A DNA stretch of 58,455 nucleotides from positions 1 to 58,455 of the forward strand of contig JANSXN010000008.1 of the NCBI GenBank assembly GCA_024742935.1, read 5' to 3'. This document shows, in pieces, positions 44,655 through 52,983 of the stretch (its first letter is position 1; the number at the start of each line of letters is the position of its first letter). Under the pieces are notes generated by a model that was not told the origin of the DNA, did not search any database, and saw nothing but the letters and a program-made list of their open reading frames with translations. Source of the stretch: Flavobacteriaceae bacterium. Its GTDB lineage: Bacteria > Bacteroidota > Bacteroidia > Flavobacteriales > Flavobacteriaceae. A program made the position numbers and the translations under genes.

Positions 44655-45107
44655 ATGGAAGTTATATTAAAAAATGACGTTGAAAATCTAGGATTTGCAG
44701 ACGACTTGGTAACTGTTAAAAATGGTTATGCTAGAAACTTTTTAATTCCGCAAGGACACGCTATTTTGGCGACATCATCTGCTAAAAAAGTACTTGCAGA
44801 AACACTCAAGCAACGTGCTTATAAAGAGCAAAAACTTGTTGATGAAGCTAAAAAATTAGCAGAAAAGGCAAACAGTCTTGAAATTAAATTAACTGCTAAA
44901 ACAGGAGAAGGTGATAAGCTTTTCGGTTCTATATCCAATGCAGATTTAGCAGAAGCACTTGAAAAAGAAGGCGTTTCTTTAGAAAAGAAATACATCACTG
45001 TTGCTGGTGGCTTGATTAAGCGCACCGGTCAATATGAAGCAGCTCTTCGCTTTCACAGAAATGTAATAACAAACCTTTCTTTCAATGTAATTGCTGAAGC
45101 AAAGTAA
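44655..45107 (+). CDS. rplI: 50S ribosomal protein bL9
   Basis: A 150-residue bL9 with the N-terminal rRNA-binding domain (MEVILKNDVENLGFADDLV, VKNGYARNFLIPQGHA), the long connecting helix and the C-terminal domain (GEGDKLFGSISNADLAEAL). It is the third gene of the operon and is followed by a clear intrinsic terminator. Confidence 0.98.
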   Translation: MEVILKNDVENLGFADDLVTVKNGYARNFLIPQGHAILATSSAKKVLAETLKQRAYKEQKLVDEAKKLAEKANSLEIKLTAKTGEGDKLFGSISNADLAEALEKEGVSLEKKYITVAGGLIKRTGQYEAALRFHRNVITNLSFNVIAEAK

Positions 45108-45126
45108 GTTTTAAATACCTTATTTT

Positions 45127-45166
45127 AAAAGCCTTTTGAAGAAATTCCAAAGGCTTTTTCTTTTTT
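45127..45166 (+). terminator. Intrinsic terminator after rplI
   Basis: AAAAGCCTTT (45127-45136) and AAAGGCTTTT (45149-45158) form a 10-bp stem followed by a T-rich tract, 20 bp after the rplI stop. It ends the rpsF operon. Confidence 0.85.
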
Positions 45167-45194
45167 CTATATTCAAGTACAATTGAAACAGTCT

Positions 45195-45662
45195 ATGAAA
45201 TACACGCGACTTACCAAAGAACAATTTGAAGAACTTAATTTAGAGTTTGCTCGGTTTTTAGCAAGCCAGTCCATCACGGAAGATGAATGGGAAAAAATCA
45301 AACGCGAAAAGCCTGAAATTGCTGATGAAGAACTCGATGTGTTTAGTGATTTAATCTGGGAAGGCTCACTTTCAAAAGTTACCTATCTTGAAAACTGGAG
45401 TGAAAATCAGGTCTATTTATTTTTTTTCGGCGAAAGTCAAATAGCACTAATAGCCCTTAAAACCACCAATAAAAATATAGATTTTACAACACAGAAAGGA
45501 ATCGATTGGCTCGAAAAAAACATAGGGGAGGACACTGTAGAAATTTATGAAGGAACTAAAGAGTACACCTTAGAAAAAAATCTTGAAATATTTAATTTTA
45601 TAAAGCAAGGCGCCATCATTTCAAAAGGTGAATTTTACAAGAACCTCAAAGAATTACTCTAA
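45195..45662 (+). CDS. DUF6495 family protein
   Basis: A 155-residue soluble protein. MKYTRLTKEQFEELNLEF, FLASQSITEDEWEKIK and DLIWEGSLSKVTYLENWS match the flavobacterial DUF6495 family as I recall it; no function is known. I choose the ATG at 45195, because the in-frame TTG at 45183 adds only four residues. It is not followed by a same-strand gene and is convergent with the permease gene. Confidence 0.75.
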   Translation: MKYTRLTKEQFEELNLEFARFLASQSITEDEWEKIKREKPEIADEELDVFSDLIWEGSLSKVTYLENWSENQVYLFFFGESQIALIALKTTNKNIDFTTQKGIDWLEKNIGEDTVEIYEGTKEYTLEKNLEIFNFIKQGAIISKGEFYKNLKELL

Positions 45663-45666
45663 GAGC

Positions 45667-46902
45667 TTATTCATAGCGCAAAGACTCAATGGGGTCAAGA
45701 CCTGCCGCTTTTGCTGCCGGATAAGAACCGGCGATTACCGCGACGATAAATGATATAATGGCTGCAGCAATCATAGCTGCCCAAGGCAAGGAGTAATCAA
45801 ATTTTAAGAAATAAGCAAATAAAAATCCACCCACTACTCCCAGAAAAATTCCCAATGCACCTCCCATTTGACCAATAAGTACAGTTTCAATTATGAATTG
45901 GTTGGCAATTGTTTTTCGTTTTGCTCCCAGCGATTTTCTAACCCCAATTTCCCGTGTACGCTCTGTCACTGAAACAAGCATAATGTTCATCAGTGCGATG
46001 GATGAGCCAAAAATTGTAATGATACTTATAATCCAGGCTGCAGCTTCAAGATAGCCGGTTATACTGGCGATGCGACTGATTAAATCATCACTGCGCACCA
46101 TTCCAAAATTATTTTCCTCCAGTGGGCTCAGTCCGCGTATATTTCTGAAAGTAATGATTGCTTCTTCCTGAGCACTGTCCAACATTTCAGCATTATCAAC
46201 CATCACACTGATGTTATAATTGATATTGGGTTGCGTAAAAATACTCCGGGCCGCTTGTATGGGTATCATCACACGCAAATCCTGATTGTTGCCAAAAGTG
46301 GAACCTTTTGATTTTAAAACACCCACTATGGTGTATTTTGCCCCACGCACACTAATTACTTTATCTATGGGGTTTTCATCCTTAAAAAGGCTTTTGACAA
46401 TATCTGAACCAATGATACACACATTATTGTTGTTTGATATGTCAAAGGAGTTAAAATTACGTCCCAAATCAACTTCGAGTCCGGAATTGTTTAAAAAGTT
46501 CTCATTAATACCTAAAACCTGAACCTCAGGGTCTGTTTTTAGATTTTCATATTTGATTTCTGCAGAAATGGTTCCGGTAAACGAAACGGCTGTTCGGGTC
46601 AATGGAAAATTATAACTTTCTTCAAAATCCTTGATATCCCTGTAACTCAAGACTGGATTTACTTTTTGTCTTTCGTTGGAACGTTGAATTTCAAAATCAT
46701 ATCGCTGAAGCGTAAAGGTATTTGACCCCATCGAAGCAAAGTCACCTGCAATGGTGTTTTCAAGAGATTTGACAGCACTTAAAATCATCACAAGAGCAAA
46801 GACTCCAATGGCTATGATAAGTATCGTAAGTATGGTGCGCAACAGTTGAGTGCGAATTGAATTTAAAGCAATGCGTATGTTTTCTCTGAGAAGTTTAAAC
46901 AT
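45667..46902 (-). CDS. MacB-type ABC transporter permease
   Basis: A 411-residue permease with one N-terminal helix, a large extracytoplasmic domain (about 45-275) and three C-terminal helices. Start LLRENIRIALNSIRTQLLRTILTILIIAIGV, then the FtsX signature SVTERTREIGVRKSLGAKR and C-terminal PAAKAAGLDPIESLRYE. It belongs to MacB/LolC-like mechanotransmission systems exporting lipoproteins or peptides. No ATPase or adaptor gene is adjacent, which is common for flavobacterial permeases of this kind but leaves the partner unknown. Confidence 0.93.
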   Translation of the reverse strand: MFKLLRENIRIALNSIRTQLLRTILTILIIAIGVFALVMILSAVKSLENTIAGDFASMGSNTFTLQRYDFEIQRSNERQKVNPVLSYRDIKDFEESYNFPLTRTAVSFTGTISAEIKYENLKTDPEVQVLGINENFLNNSGLEVDLGRNFNSFDISNNNNVCIIGSDIVKSLFKDENPIDKVISVRGAKYTIVGVLKSKGSTFGNNQDLRVMIPIQAARSIFTQPNINYNISVMVDNAEMLDSAQEEAIITFRNIRGLSPLEENNFGMVRSDDLISRIASITGYLEAAAWIISIITIFGSSIALMNIMLVSVTERTREIGVRKSLGAKRKTIANQFIIETVLIGQMGGALGIFLGVVGGFLFAYFLKFDYSLPWAAMIAAAIISFIVAVIAGSYPAAKAAGLDPIESLRYE

Positions 46903-46986
46903 AAATCCCCGGTTTTTAAAATAAGTCTCTTTTAGACAGTTAAAGTTACAAAGATTGAGAGAATATTAATTGATTTAAATAAACAG

Positions 46987-47024
46987 CTCTGTGAAACTCT
47001 GTGCCTCCTCTGTGCAACTCTGTG
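46987..47024. repeat. Four CTCTGTG units at 10-11 bp spacing
   Basis: CTCTGTG occurs at 46987, 46997, 47008 and 47018, a period of one helical turn. It lies in the 243-bp divergent gap between the permease and hisS genes. Similar CTCTGTG clusters are known to me from intergenic DNA of other Bacteroidota. Function unknown. Confidence 0.55.
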
Positions 47025-47145
47025 GTATAACTTAGCCCAAACAATATTATCAAAATCCCGACCTTCAGACCTTAAAAGACTATATTGATAATTGATGCTT
47101 GCATTTTGGAATATATAATCAGATATTTGTGCTTTAGACAAAACA

Positions 47146-48519
47146 ATGGCAAAAAAACCTTCAGTACCCAAAGGCACAAGAGACTTCTCACCACAAGAAG
47201 TAGCAAAACGCAACTACATAATGGAGACAATTAAAAAAAGCTTCAAGCTTTTTGGTTTTCAACCCATTGAGACGCCTTCATTTGAAAATTCAGACACCTT
47301 GATGGGAAAATATGGGGAAGAAGGCGACCGCTTGATTTTTAAAATATTGAATAGTGGGGATTATTTGTCCAAAGTTGAGGAAGCGATTTACAGCGAAAAA
47401 GACAGTTTAAAAATCACCCCCAAAATCTCCGAAAAAGCCCTACGCTACGACCTCACCGTTCCCTTTGCCCGTTATGTAGTGCAACATCAAAATGACATTA
47501 CTTTTCCTTTTAAACGGTACCAAATGCAACCTGTGTGGCGTGCAGACAGGCCTCAAAAAGGACGTTTCAGAGAATTCTGGCAATGTGATGCCGATGTGGT
47601 AGGTTCAGACGCTTTGTGGCAGGAAATAGAGTTGGTGCAATTGTATGATGCCGTTTTTTCAGATTTGGGACTCAAAGGAATCACCATCAAAATAAACAAC
47701 CGTAAAATCCTTTCAGGAATCGCTGAAGTCATCGGCGCCGAAGATAAATTGATTGATTTTACGGTCGCTCTGGATAAGCTCGACAAAATAGGGGAAGAGG
47801 GTGTTAAAAAAGAAATGCTTGAAAAAGGAATCTCTCAAACTGCCATTGAAAAACTCCAACCGCTCTTCAGTTTTGACGGTTCCAAAGACGATAAGTTAAA
47901 GAGTCTTTCAACACTTTTAACTACTTCCGAAACCGGAAAAAAAGGAATTGAAGAAGTGACATTTGTAATTGAAAATGCGCAGAAATTAGGATTAAAAGTT
48001 GCTCAGCTCAATCTGGATGTGACTTTAGCCCGCGGACTTGATTACTACACCGGCGCCATTTTTGAAGTAAGCGCACCCAAAGGCGTTCAAATGGGTAGTA
48101 TAGGCGGCGGGGGGCGTTATGATGACCTAACCGGTATTTTTGGATTGAAAGGTGTGAGTGGTGTGGGGATTTCATTTGGCTTGGACCGCATTTATTTAGT
48201 GTTGGAAGAACTTCAATTGTTCCCGGAAACAGTAGAGGCAAACACCAAAGTGCTTTTTATCAATTTTGGAGAGGCAGAAGCCTTGTATGCTATGCAAGCC
48301 ATTTCAAACCTCAGAGCAAAAAATATCCCGGCGGAGTTGTATCCTGACACAGCCAAAATGGGCAAACAAATGACCTATGCTGATAAAAGAGAAATTCCTT
48401 TTGTAGTGCTCGCCGGCGGAAATGAAGTAAAAGCCAATCGCTATACTTTAAAGAATATGAAAAGTGGAGAGCAAGTAACAGTTGACTTAAATGAACTTAT
48501 TGAGATGTTGGGATTTTAA
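47146..48519 (+). CDS. hisS: Histidyl-tRNA synthetase
   Basis: A 457-residue class II tRNA synthetase. [16 protein letters not shown] at the start, the motif 2 region ([20 protein letters not shown]), [15 protein letters not shown], and the C-terminal anticodon domain starting near residue 370. It charges tRNA-His. The N-terminus is slightly shorter than in some homologues, but the KGTRD block is complete. Divergent from the MacB-like gene. Confidence 0.97.
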   Translation: MAKKPSVPKGTRDFSPQEVAKRNYIMETIKKSFKLFGFQPIETPSFENSDTLMGKYGEEGDRLIFKILNSGDYLSKVEEAIYSEKDSLKITPKISEKALRYDLTVPFARYVVQHQNDITFPFKRYQMQPVWRADRPQKGRFREFWQCDADVVGSDALWQEIELVQLYDAVFSDLGLKGITIKINNRKILSGIAEVIGAEDKLIDFTVALDKLDKIGEEGVKKEMLEKGISQTAIEKLQPLFSFDGSKDDKLKSLSTLLTTSETGKKGIEEVTFVIENAQKLGLKVAQLNLDVTLARGLDYYTGAIFEVSAPKGVQMGSIGGGGRYDDLTGIFGLKGVSGVGISFGLDRIYLVLEELQLFPETVEANTKVLFINFGEAEALYAMQAISNLRAKNIPAELYPDTAKMGKQMTYADKREIPFVVLAGGNEVKANRYTLKNMKSGEQVTVDLNELIEMLGF

Positions 48520-48585
48520 GGACAACTTGAAATTTATATTTAAAATTCTTTGAGACTGTAGAGTTATATTTTTAAACAAAAAAAG

Positions 48586-48794
48586 ATGGAGGATAGTGAA
48601 TATAAATTTTTAAAAAGTAAAATAGCTTTTCTAATTTGTGATTCACGAGGAGCTGATGAAGAATCATCAAAGACTACTTAGATTTTATAAATAAAGTTAG
48701 ATATTCTTCAAAGCAATTAAAACCTATACTCGATAATTTGATGCTTGAAGAAATAATTGTTTTTAAAGATGGTTTTTATCGATGCAAAAACTAA
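48586..48794 (+). pseudogene. Frameshifted remnant of a small ORF
   Basis: In the 305-bp gap between hisS and the lipoprotein, an ATG at 48586 reads MEDSEYKFLKSKIAFLICD and stops at 48681. A second frame from about 48660 reads KDYLDFINKVRYSSKQLKPI and continues to a TAA at 48792-48794. Joined by a one-base shift, they give a protein of about 69 residues with a helix-rich, winged-helix-like pattern. This suggests a broken gene, but the family is unknown. The rest of the gap holds nothing I recognise. Confidence 0.45.
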
Positions 48795-48824
48795 GTGATC
48801 GGTAATGTGTAAATTTTTTTAATA

Positions 48825-49295
48825 ATGGTTGATAAAATTTTTGCAACTTTTTTATTATTGTTTCTATTTACAACACTTTTCAGTTGCAAAACAACTAATA
48901 CTGACGAAGTATATATTGACTATTTTTATAAATATGCTGAGAAGTATTTACAAGAAATTCCTATAGAATCGAGGCAATTAAATAATCCTAAAATGGGAGA
49001 AATAAAGGTTAAAGTTTACATTAAAGAAGTTGATCCAAAAAAATTTACCATCCACGGGAGACTAGAAACGGTATCTGGCATTAATAAACCTAGTGATTTT
49101 GATAAAATTTGTTTAGCCACTGAATGCTATGATTTATTTTTATTTATCAATGGGGAAAAAACTGAAAAGGATATCTCCATATTTCATGATGAATTTCAAA
49201 AATATTCTGCCTGGTACCCATTTATTTCGAATCATTTTCCTGTCTGGGAAATTAATGTTTCTAGTAGTGAAACTGAATTTAAAAGAATTTATTAA
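48825..49295 (+). CDS. Small lipoprotein of unknown function
   Basis: A 156-residue lipoprotein with a hydrophobic signal and lipobox TLFSC, so Cys21 is lipidated. The mature part (DYFYKYAEKYLQEIPIESRQ, VYIKEVDPKKFTIHGRLETV) has alternating strands and helices; no family is recognised. It is preceded by the decayed ORF and followed by a terminator. Confidence 0.65.
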   Translation: MVDKIFATFLLLFLFTTLFSCKTTNTDEVYIDYFYKYAEKYLQEIPIESRQLNNPKMGEIKVKVYIKEVDPKKFTIHGRLETVSGINKPSDFDKICLATECYDLFLFINGEKTEKDISIFHDEFQKYSAWYPFISNHFPVWEINVSSSETEFKRIY

Positions 49296-49330
49296 AAGTA
49301 ATTAAAGCATAAGTCACAAACTCATTTTAT

Positions 49331-49369
49331 AAAAATAAAAAATCCCCTGAAAATCAGGGGATTTTTTTT
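49331..49369. terminator. Bidirectional intrinsic terminator
   Basis: A 10-bp stem AATCCCCTGA/TCAGGGGATT with an AAA loop (49341-49363) is followed by a T8 run on the plus strand and preceded by A-rich DNA, which gives a U-rich tract on the minus strand. It can end both the lipoprotein transcript and the tRNA-Met transcript. Confidence 0.85.
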
Positions 49370-49370
49370 G

Positions 49371-49444
49371 TAGCGTGAGGGGGACTTGAACCCCCGGCCT
49401 CCGGGTTATGAATCCGACGCTCTAACCAGCTGAGCTACCACGCC
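49371..49444 (-). tRNA. tRNA-Met (CAU), elongator type
   Basis: Minus-strand cloverleaf of 74 nt. D-arm AGCTCAGCTGGTTAGAGC, anticodon loop TTCATAA (anticodon CAT) and a T-arm with GGTTCAAGTCC are clear. The acceptor stem pairs GGCGTGG with TCACGCT with G-U pairs at both ends. The anticodon stem has an A31-C39 mismatch. No CCA is encoded. The features fit elongator Met; tRNA-Ile2 (CAU, lysidine-modified) is less likely. Confidence 0.85.
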
Positions 49445-49605
49445 ATAAATTTCGCTGAAACGAAAACTCAATCATCATTTTTTGAGTGCGCAAATATAAA
49501 AACAATTTATACCCCCACAAAGCTTTATTTTGATAAAATAATTTTTAAAATCTTTTCTAATTTCAATTTAATATCTATATTGTGCATCAACTAACTTTTT
49601 AGAAA

Positions 49606-49992
49606 ATGGAAGCCAAAGAAAAATTTGAGATGGAGTTTCCAATACAGGTATCTCCGGCTCTTCTCTATCAATACATATCGACTCCTTCAGGATTGTCTGA
49701 ATGGTATGCAGAAAATGTAAATTCGCGTGGTGAAATCTTCACTTTCATTTGGAACGGCTCTGAAGAAAAAGCAAAACTGATGGGCAAAAAAAATGAAGAG
49801 CGTATCAAGTTTAAGTGGCTGGAAGATGAAGATCAAGACACCTTTTTTGAAATGCGCATTCAGGTGGATGAAATCACTAAAGATGTTTCTTTGATGGTGA
49901 CAGATTTTTCAACTGAAGATGAGTTGGAAGAAAACAAAATGCTTTGGGATAATCTGGTTTCAGAATTAAAGCACATTTTAGGCTCGACTTAA
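49606..49992 (+). CDS. START-like / SRPBCC-domain protein
   Basis: A 128-residue protein with the fold of AHSA1/START-like domains: EMEFPIQVSPALLYQYISTPSGLSEWYAENV, FTFIWNGSEEKAKLMG and a C-terminal helix LEENKMLWDNLVSELKHIL. Proteins of this size are common in flavobacteria and usually called START-like domain proteins; ligand unknown. It precedes the aminotransferase gene on the same strand, separated by a terminator-promoter hairpin at 50014-50048. Confidence 0.85.
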   Translation: MEAKEKFEMEFPIQVSPALLYQYISTPSGLSEWYAENVNSRGEIFTFIWNGSEEKAKLMGKKNEERIKFKWLEDEDQDTFFEMRIQVDEITKDVSLMVTDFSTEDELEENKMLWDNLVSELKHILGST

Positions 49993-50013
49993 CCTATCCA
50001 AAAATAAACCTTG

Positions 50014-50021
50014 TATCTTTG
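50014..50021 (+). promoter_or_regulatory. Candidate -7 box TATCTTTG for the class IV aminotransferase
   Basis: An exact TAnnTTTG match 27 bp before the ATG at 50049. It also rules out an upstream TTG start at 50019. It is directly followed by a terminator-like hairpin. Confidence 0.55.
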
Positions 50022-50048
50022 CCTCGTTTCATTAAACGAGGTTTTTTT
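50022..50048 (+). terminator. Hairpin plus T7 between START-like and aminotransferase genes
   Basis: CCTCGTTT (50022-50029) pairs with AAACGAGG (50034-50041) around a CATT loop, followed by seven T up to the ATG at 50049. It looks like the terminator of the upstream gene and overlaps the promoter region of the downstream gene. Confidence 0.65.
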
Positions 50049-50894
50049 ATGATTAATTTAAACGGAACAATCCTTCCGGAGCAAGATGCAAAAATTTCTC
50101 CTCTCAACAGAGGACTTTTTTATGGAGATGCTGTTTTTGAAACCCTTCGCATTTCAACAGGGAAAATACTTTTTTGGGAAGACCATTATTTAAGGTTAAT
50201 GGCGTCGATGCGCATCATGCGTATGGATATTCCTATGAATTTTACAATGGAATATCTCGAGGAACAAATTTTAAATACAGCAACTGCTGCAAATCCAGAT
50301 GTACAAGCGATTAAAGCAAGACTCACTGTTTATAGAAATGAAGGCGGTTTATACACACCCACAAACTCATCTGTTTCTTTTTTAATCACTTCAGAAACTC
50401 TGGAAACCCCTTTTTACCTACACAATACAAAACCCTATGAGGTCGAGTTGCTTAAGGATTATTATCTCAATTCGGGTTTGCTTTCCACCATAAAGTCAAA
50501 TAATAAATTGCTGCACGTTCTTGGTGGTATTTTCGCCAGGGAAAATCACTATGACAACTGTTTGTTGCTCAATGAGAACAAGATGGTGGTGGAGGCCCTT
50601 AATGGAAATTTATTTTTAGTTTTTGGAAACACAATCAAAACACCGCCCATTTCTGATGGTTGCTTACGCGGAATCTTGAGAAAGCAACTTCTGGATATGG
50701 CAAAACAATTGCCCGATTATAGGTTTGAAGAAACCACCATTTCGCCATTTGAACTTCAAAAGGCAGATGAACTTTTTGTTACCAATGTCATTTCTGGAAT
50801 TCAACCTATATCAAAATACCGAAAAAAGGATTATGATACCCAAGTTTCAAAGGATTTGGTAACAAAGTTAAACGTAAAGATACGATTGGGTTAG
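50049..50894 (+). CDS. Class IV aminotransferase (branched-chain/4-amino-4-deoxychorismate lyase-like)
   Basis: A 281-residue PLP enzyme of fold type IV. LNRGLFYGDAVFETLRI at the N-terminus, the PLP-binding Lys in LLSTIKSNNKLLHVLGG, LNENKMVVEALNGNLFLV and CLRGILRKQLLDMA. It may be branched-chain aminotransferase, D-amino acid transaminase or PabC; sequence does not settle which. The ATG at 50049 is used. The stop shares a TTAG with the convergent yqgE. Confidence 0.9.
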   Translation: MINLNGTILPEQDAKISPLNRGLFYGDAVFETLRISTGKILFWEDHYLRLMASMRIMRMDIPMNFTMEYLEEQILNTATAANPDVQAIKARLTVYRNEGGLYTPTNSSVSFLITSETLETPFYLHNTKPYEVELLKDYYLNSGLLSTIKSNNKLLHVLGGIFARENHYDNCLLLNENKMVVEALNGNLFLVFGNTIKTPPISDGCLRGILRKQLLDMAKQLPDYRFEETTISPFELQKADELFVTNVISGIQPISKYRKKDYDTQVSKDLVTKLNVKIRLG

Positions 50895-51451
50895 TTGAAG
50901 TTTGGGTTTTCAGGAGCGTTTGACCAAAGTAAATAATCGCCACCAAACTCACGCATTTTTTCTTTCCAAAACGATGCATTGTCTTTAGAAAAAATTTCTT
51001 GTTCATAGTTATTCTTAACGACAACCCAACTGTTTAGGGCAAGTTCATCTTCCAATTGGTTTGCATCCCATCCTGAATATCCAAGAAAAAAACGAATGTC
51101 TTTTTCCTGAATCATTTTATTTTCAATGAGGTCGCTCACTGTTTCAAAATCTCCACCCCAGTAAATCCCATTGGCAATTTCGATACTGTTTGGAATCAAG
51201 TCTGGAACTTTATGAATAAAATACATATTATCCTGCTCAACGGGTCCACCATTATAGACAACAATTTGAGAATTGATAGAAGGAATAAGATCATTGATGG
51301 TATATTCTAAAGGTTTGTTTAAAATAAAACCAATAAAACCGCTTTCATTTTCTTCTGCGATTAAAACCACAGATCTGTTAAATGATACATCACCAATAAT
51401 AGAGGGTTCAGCAACGAGTAAATATCCTTTAGTTGGTTTTAATGATGTCAT
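50891..51451 (-). CDS. YqgE/AlgH family protein
   Basis: A 186-residue YqgE family protein. GYLLVAEPSIIGDVSFNRSVVLIAE, GFILNKPL, YNGGPVEQDNMYFIH, IYWGGDF and FFLGYSGWDANQLEDEL are the family blocks. Function unknown, possibly a transcription regulator. Separated from hup by a terminator. Confidence 0.96.
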   Translation of the reverse strand: MTSLKPTKGYLLVAEPSIIGDVSFNRSVVLIAEENESGFIGFILNKPLEYTINDLIPSINSQIVVYNGGPVEQDNMYFIHKVPDLIPNSIEIANGIYWGGDFETVSDLIENKMIQEKDIRFFLGYSGWDANQLEDELALNSWVVVKNNYEQEIFSKDNASFWKEKMREFGGDYLLWSNAPENPNFN

Positions 51452-51525
51452 ATTTTGATGATAGGTAGATTAAAACTAGTTAATTTTTAAATGAAATAAA
51501 AACAAAAAGTCAAAATCTTGTAAAT

Positions 51526-51555
51526 AAAAAAAGCTCTATTAAAAAATAGAGCTTT
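51526..51555 (-). terminator. Intrinsic terminator of the HU gene
   Basis: On the minus strand AAAGCTCTAT and ATAGAGCTTT (51530-51555) form a 10-bp stem with a 6-nt loop, followed by a U-rich tract. It lies 23 bp after the HU stop. Confidence 0.8.
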
Positions 51556-51577
51556 GAAATAAGTTTTAAGCGGTAAC

Positions 51578-51850
51578 TTAATTTACTGATTTTTGAAGAT
51601 CAGCTCCTGCTTTGAACTTAACCACTTTTTTAGCGGCAATTTTAATTGTTTTACCTGTTTGAGGGTTTCTTCCTTCTCTTGCAGCTCTTTTAGAAACTGA
51701 CCAAGAACCAAAACCTACTAGAGAGACTCTGTTTCCTTTTTTAAGAGATTTTTGAACATTTCCTAAGAAAGATTCTAATGCTTTTTTTGCAGCTGCTTTT
51801 GTGATTCCGGCATCGGCTGCCATTCCATCGATTAAATCTGATTTGTTCAT
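51578..51850 (-). CDS. DNA-binding protein HU
   Basis: A 90-residue HU/IHF-type nucleoid protein. NKSDLIDGMAADAGITKAAAKKALESFL at the N-terminus, VSLVGFGSWSVSKRAAREGRNPQTGKTIKI as the DNA-wrapping beta arm with the RNPQTG tip, and the ending FKAGADLQKSVN. It bends DNA as a homodimer. Its promoter and terminator are both well defined, so it is monocistronic. Confidence 0.97.
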   Translation of the reverse strand: MNKSDLIDGMAADAGITKAAAKKALESFLGNVQKSLKKGNRVSLVGFGSWSVSKRAAREGRNPQTGKTIKIAAKKVVKFKAGADLQKSVN

Positions 51851-51903
51851 AAAAATTTGTTTTTAAATTAAATTGTTGATTAAACGTAAATTATTTCGCT
51901 GTA

Positions 51904-51934
51904 CAAATTTAATCGGATTATCGGTTCACGCAAG
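51904..51934 (-). promoter_or_regulatory. HU gene promoter
   Basis: On the minus strand CTTG (51931-51934), 19 bases, then TAAATTTG (51904-51911): one mismatch in the -33 element and an exact -7 box at ideal spacing. The leader is about 45-55 nt. Confidence 0.65.
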
Positions 51935-52035
51935 CAATCACGCGGCAAATCAGGCTTTTTGTTAATAACTTACCGTCATTGTTAATAAACTTGACCCTTT
52001 TTTAGTTTTTTAATGAGGTCAACAATAGTAAGACT

Positions 52036-52983
52036 TTAGCGCATATAGCCTCCATTTTCGATTTTAAAACCATTTAAAAGGGAAACAACATCCATTTTTT
52101 TCTTACCCGGAAGCTGAATTTCTTTAATAGAAAGATACCCGTCTTTTACAGCTACTTTAAGTTCTTTTTTTGAACTTATTACAGATCCCAATTTTTCATT
52201 GTGTGCTAAAATTTCAGGAGTTGTTTTGTAAATTTTTACTGTTATTTCTTTTTCACCATTCATAAAATAAGACCAGGCAGACGGATAAGGACTCAAACCT
52301 CTAACCAAATTGTGTATTTCCTCAACAGGCTTATTCCAGTCAATTTTTGTGTTCTCTGCGTGGAGTTTGTAAGCAGTTTTTAAGGAAGTGCATTTTTGTT
52401 GCTTTTGAGTTTTTACTTTTCCTGAAGCAATTAAATTGACCGTTTTTAAAACAAGTTCACTTCCTGTGTCCATTAATTTATCATGAAGACTTCCTGCATT
52501 GTCTGTGGGTGCTATTGGCACTTCTACTTGTTCAATGATTTCGCCGGTATCGATTTTATCGTCTATAAAAAAAGTAGTCACGCCTGTTTTTGTCTCCCCG
52601 TTAATAATTGCCCAGTTAATGGGTGCTGCTCCCCTGTATTGTGGCAGCAGGGAGGCATGCAAATTAAAGGTGCCGTGTATTGGTAAACTCCAAACTGATT
52701 GCGGCAGCATCCTGAAAGCAACAACAATTTGCAAATCTGGTTTGAGTGCGCTTAGTTCATTCAGAAATTCCTCACTTTTTAGGTTGGTGGGTTGCATCAC
52801 TTTTAAATTTTGCGTAAGCGCATACTCCTTCACAGCAGATTGGTTTAAATTTCTTCCTCTACCTGCGGGTTTGTCTGGGGCTGTAATAACACCTACAATA
52901 TTTTTATCGTTTTCTACAAGTCTTTTAAGGGAAGCAACAGCAAAGTGGGGTGTACCAAAAAAGACGATTCTCAAGTCTTGCAT
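52036..52983 (-). CDS. fmt: Methionyl-tRNA formyltransferase
   Basis: A 315-residue Fmt that formylates initiator Met-tRNA. RIVFFGTPHFAVASLKRL, APDKPAGRGRNL, and the catalytic segment NLHASLLPQYRGAAPINWAII with Asn/His and the Asp in FFIDDKIDTGEI. The C-terminal OB-like domain ends near residue 310. The gene overlaps recQ by one base (52983) and is likely co-transcribed from upstream. Confidence 0.97.
   Translation of the reverse strand: MQDLRIVFFGTPHFAVASLKRLVENDKNIVGVITAPDKPAGRGRNLNQSAVKEYALTQNLKVMQPTNLKSEEFLNELSALKPDLQIVVAFRMLPQSVWSLPIHGTFNLHASLLPQYRGAAPINWAIINGETKTGVTTFFIDDKIDTGEIIEQVEVPIAPTDNAGSLHDKLMDTGSELVLKTVNLIASGKVKTQKQQKCTSLKTAYKLHAENTKIDWNKPVEEIHNLVRGLSPYPSAWSYFMNGEKEITVKIYKTTPEILAHNEKLGSVISSKKELKVAVKDGYLSIKEIQLPGKKKMDVVSLLNGFKIENGGYMR

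Noticed and set aside
46932-47213. A 93-codon minus-strand open frame across the CTCTGTG repeat and the hisS start
   Set aside because: It overlaps hisS, has no recognisable protein features and is explained by the repeat composition.
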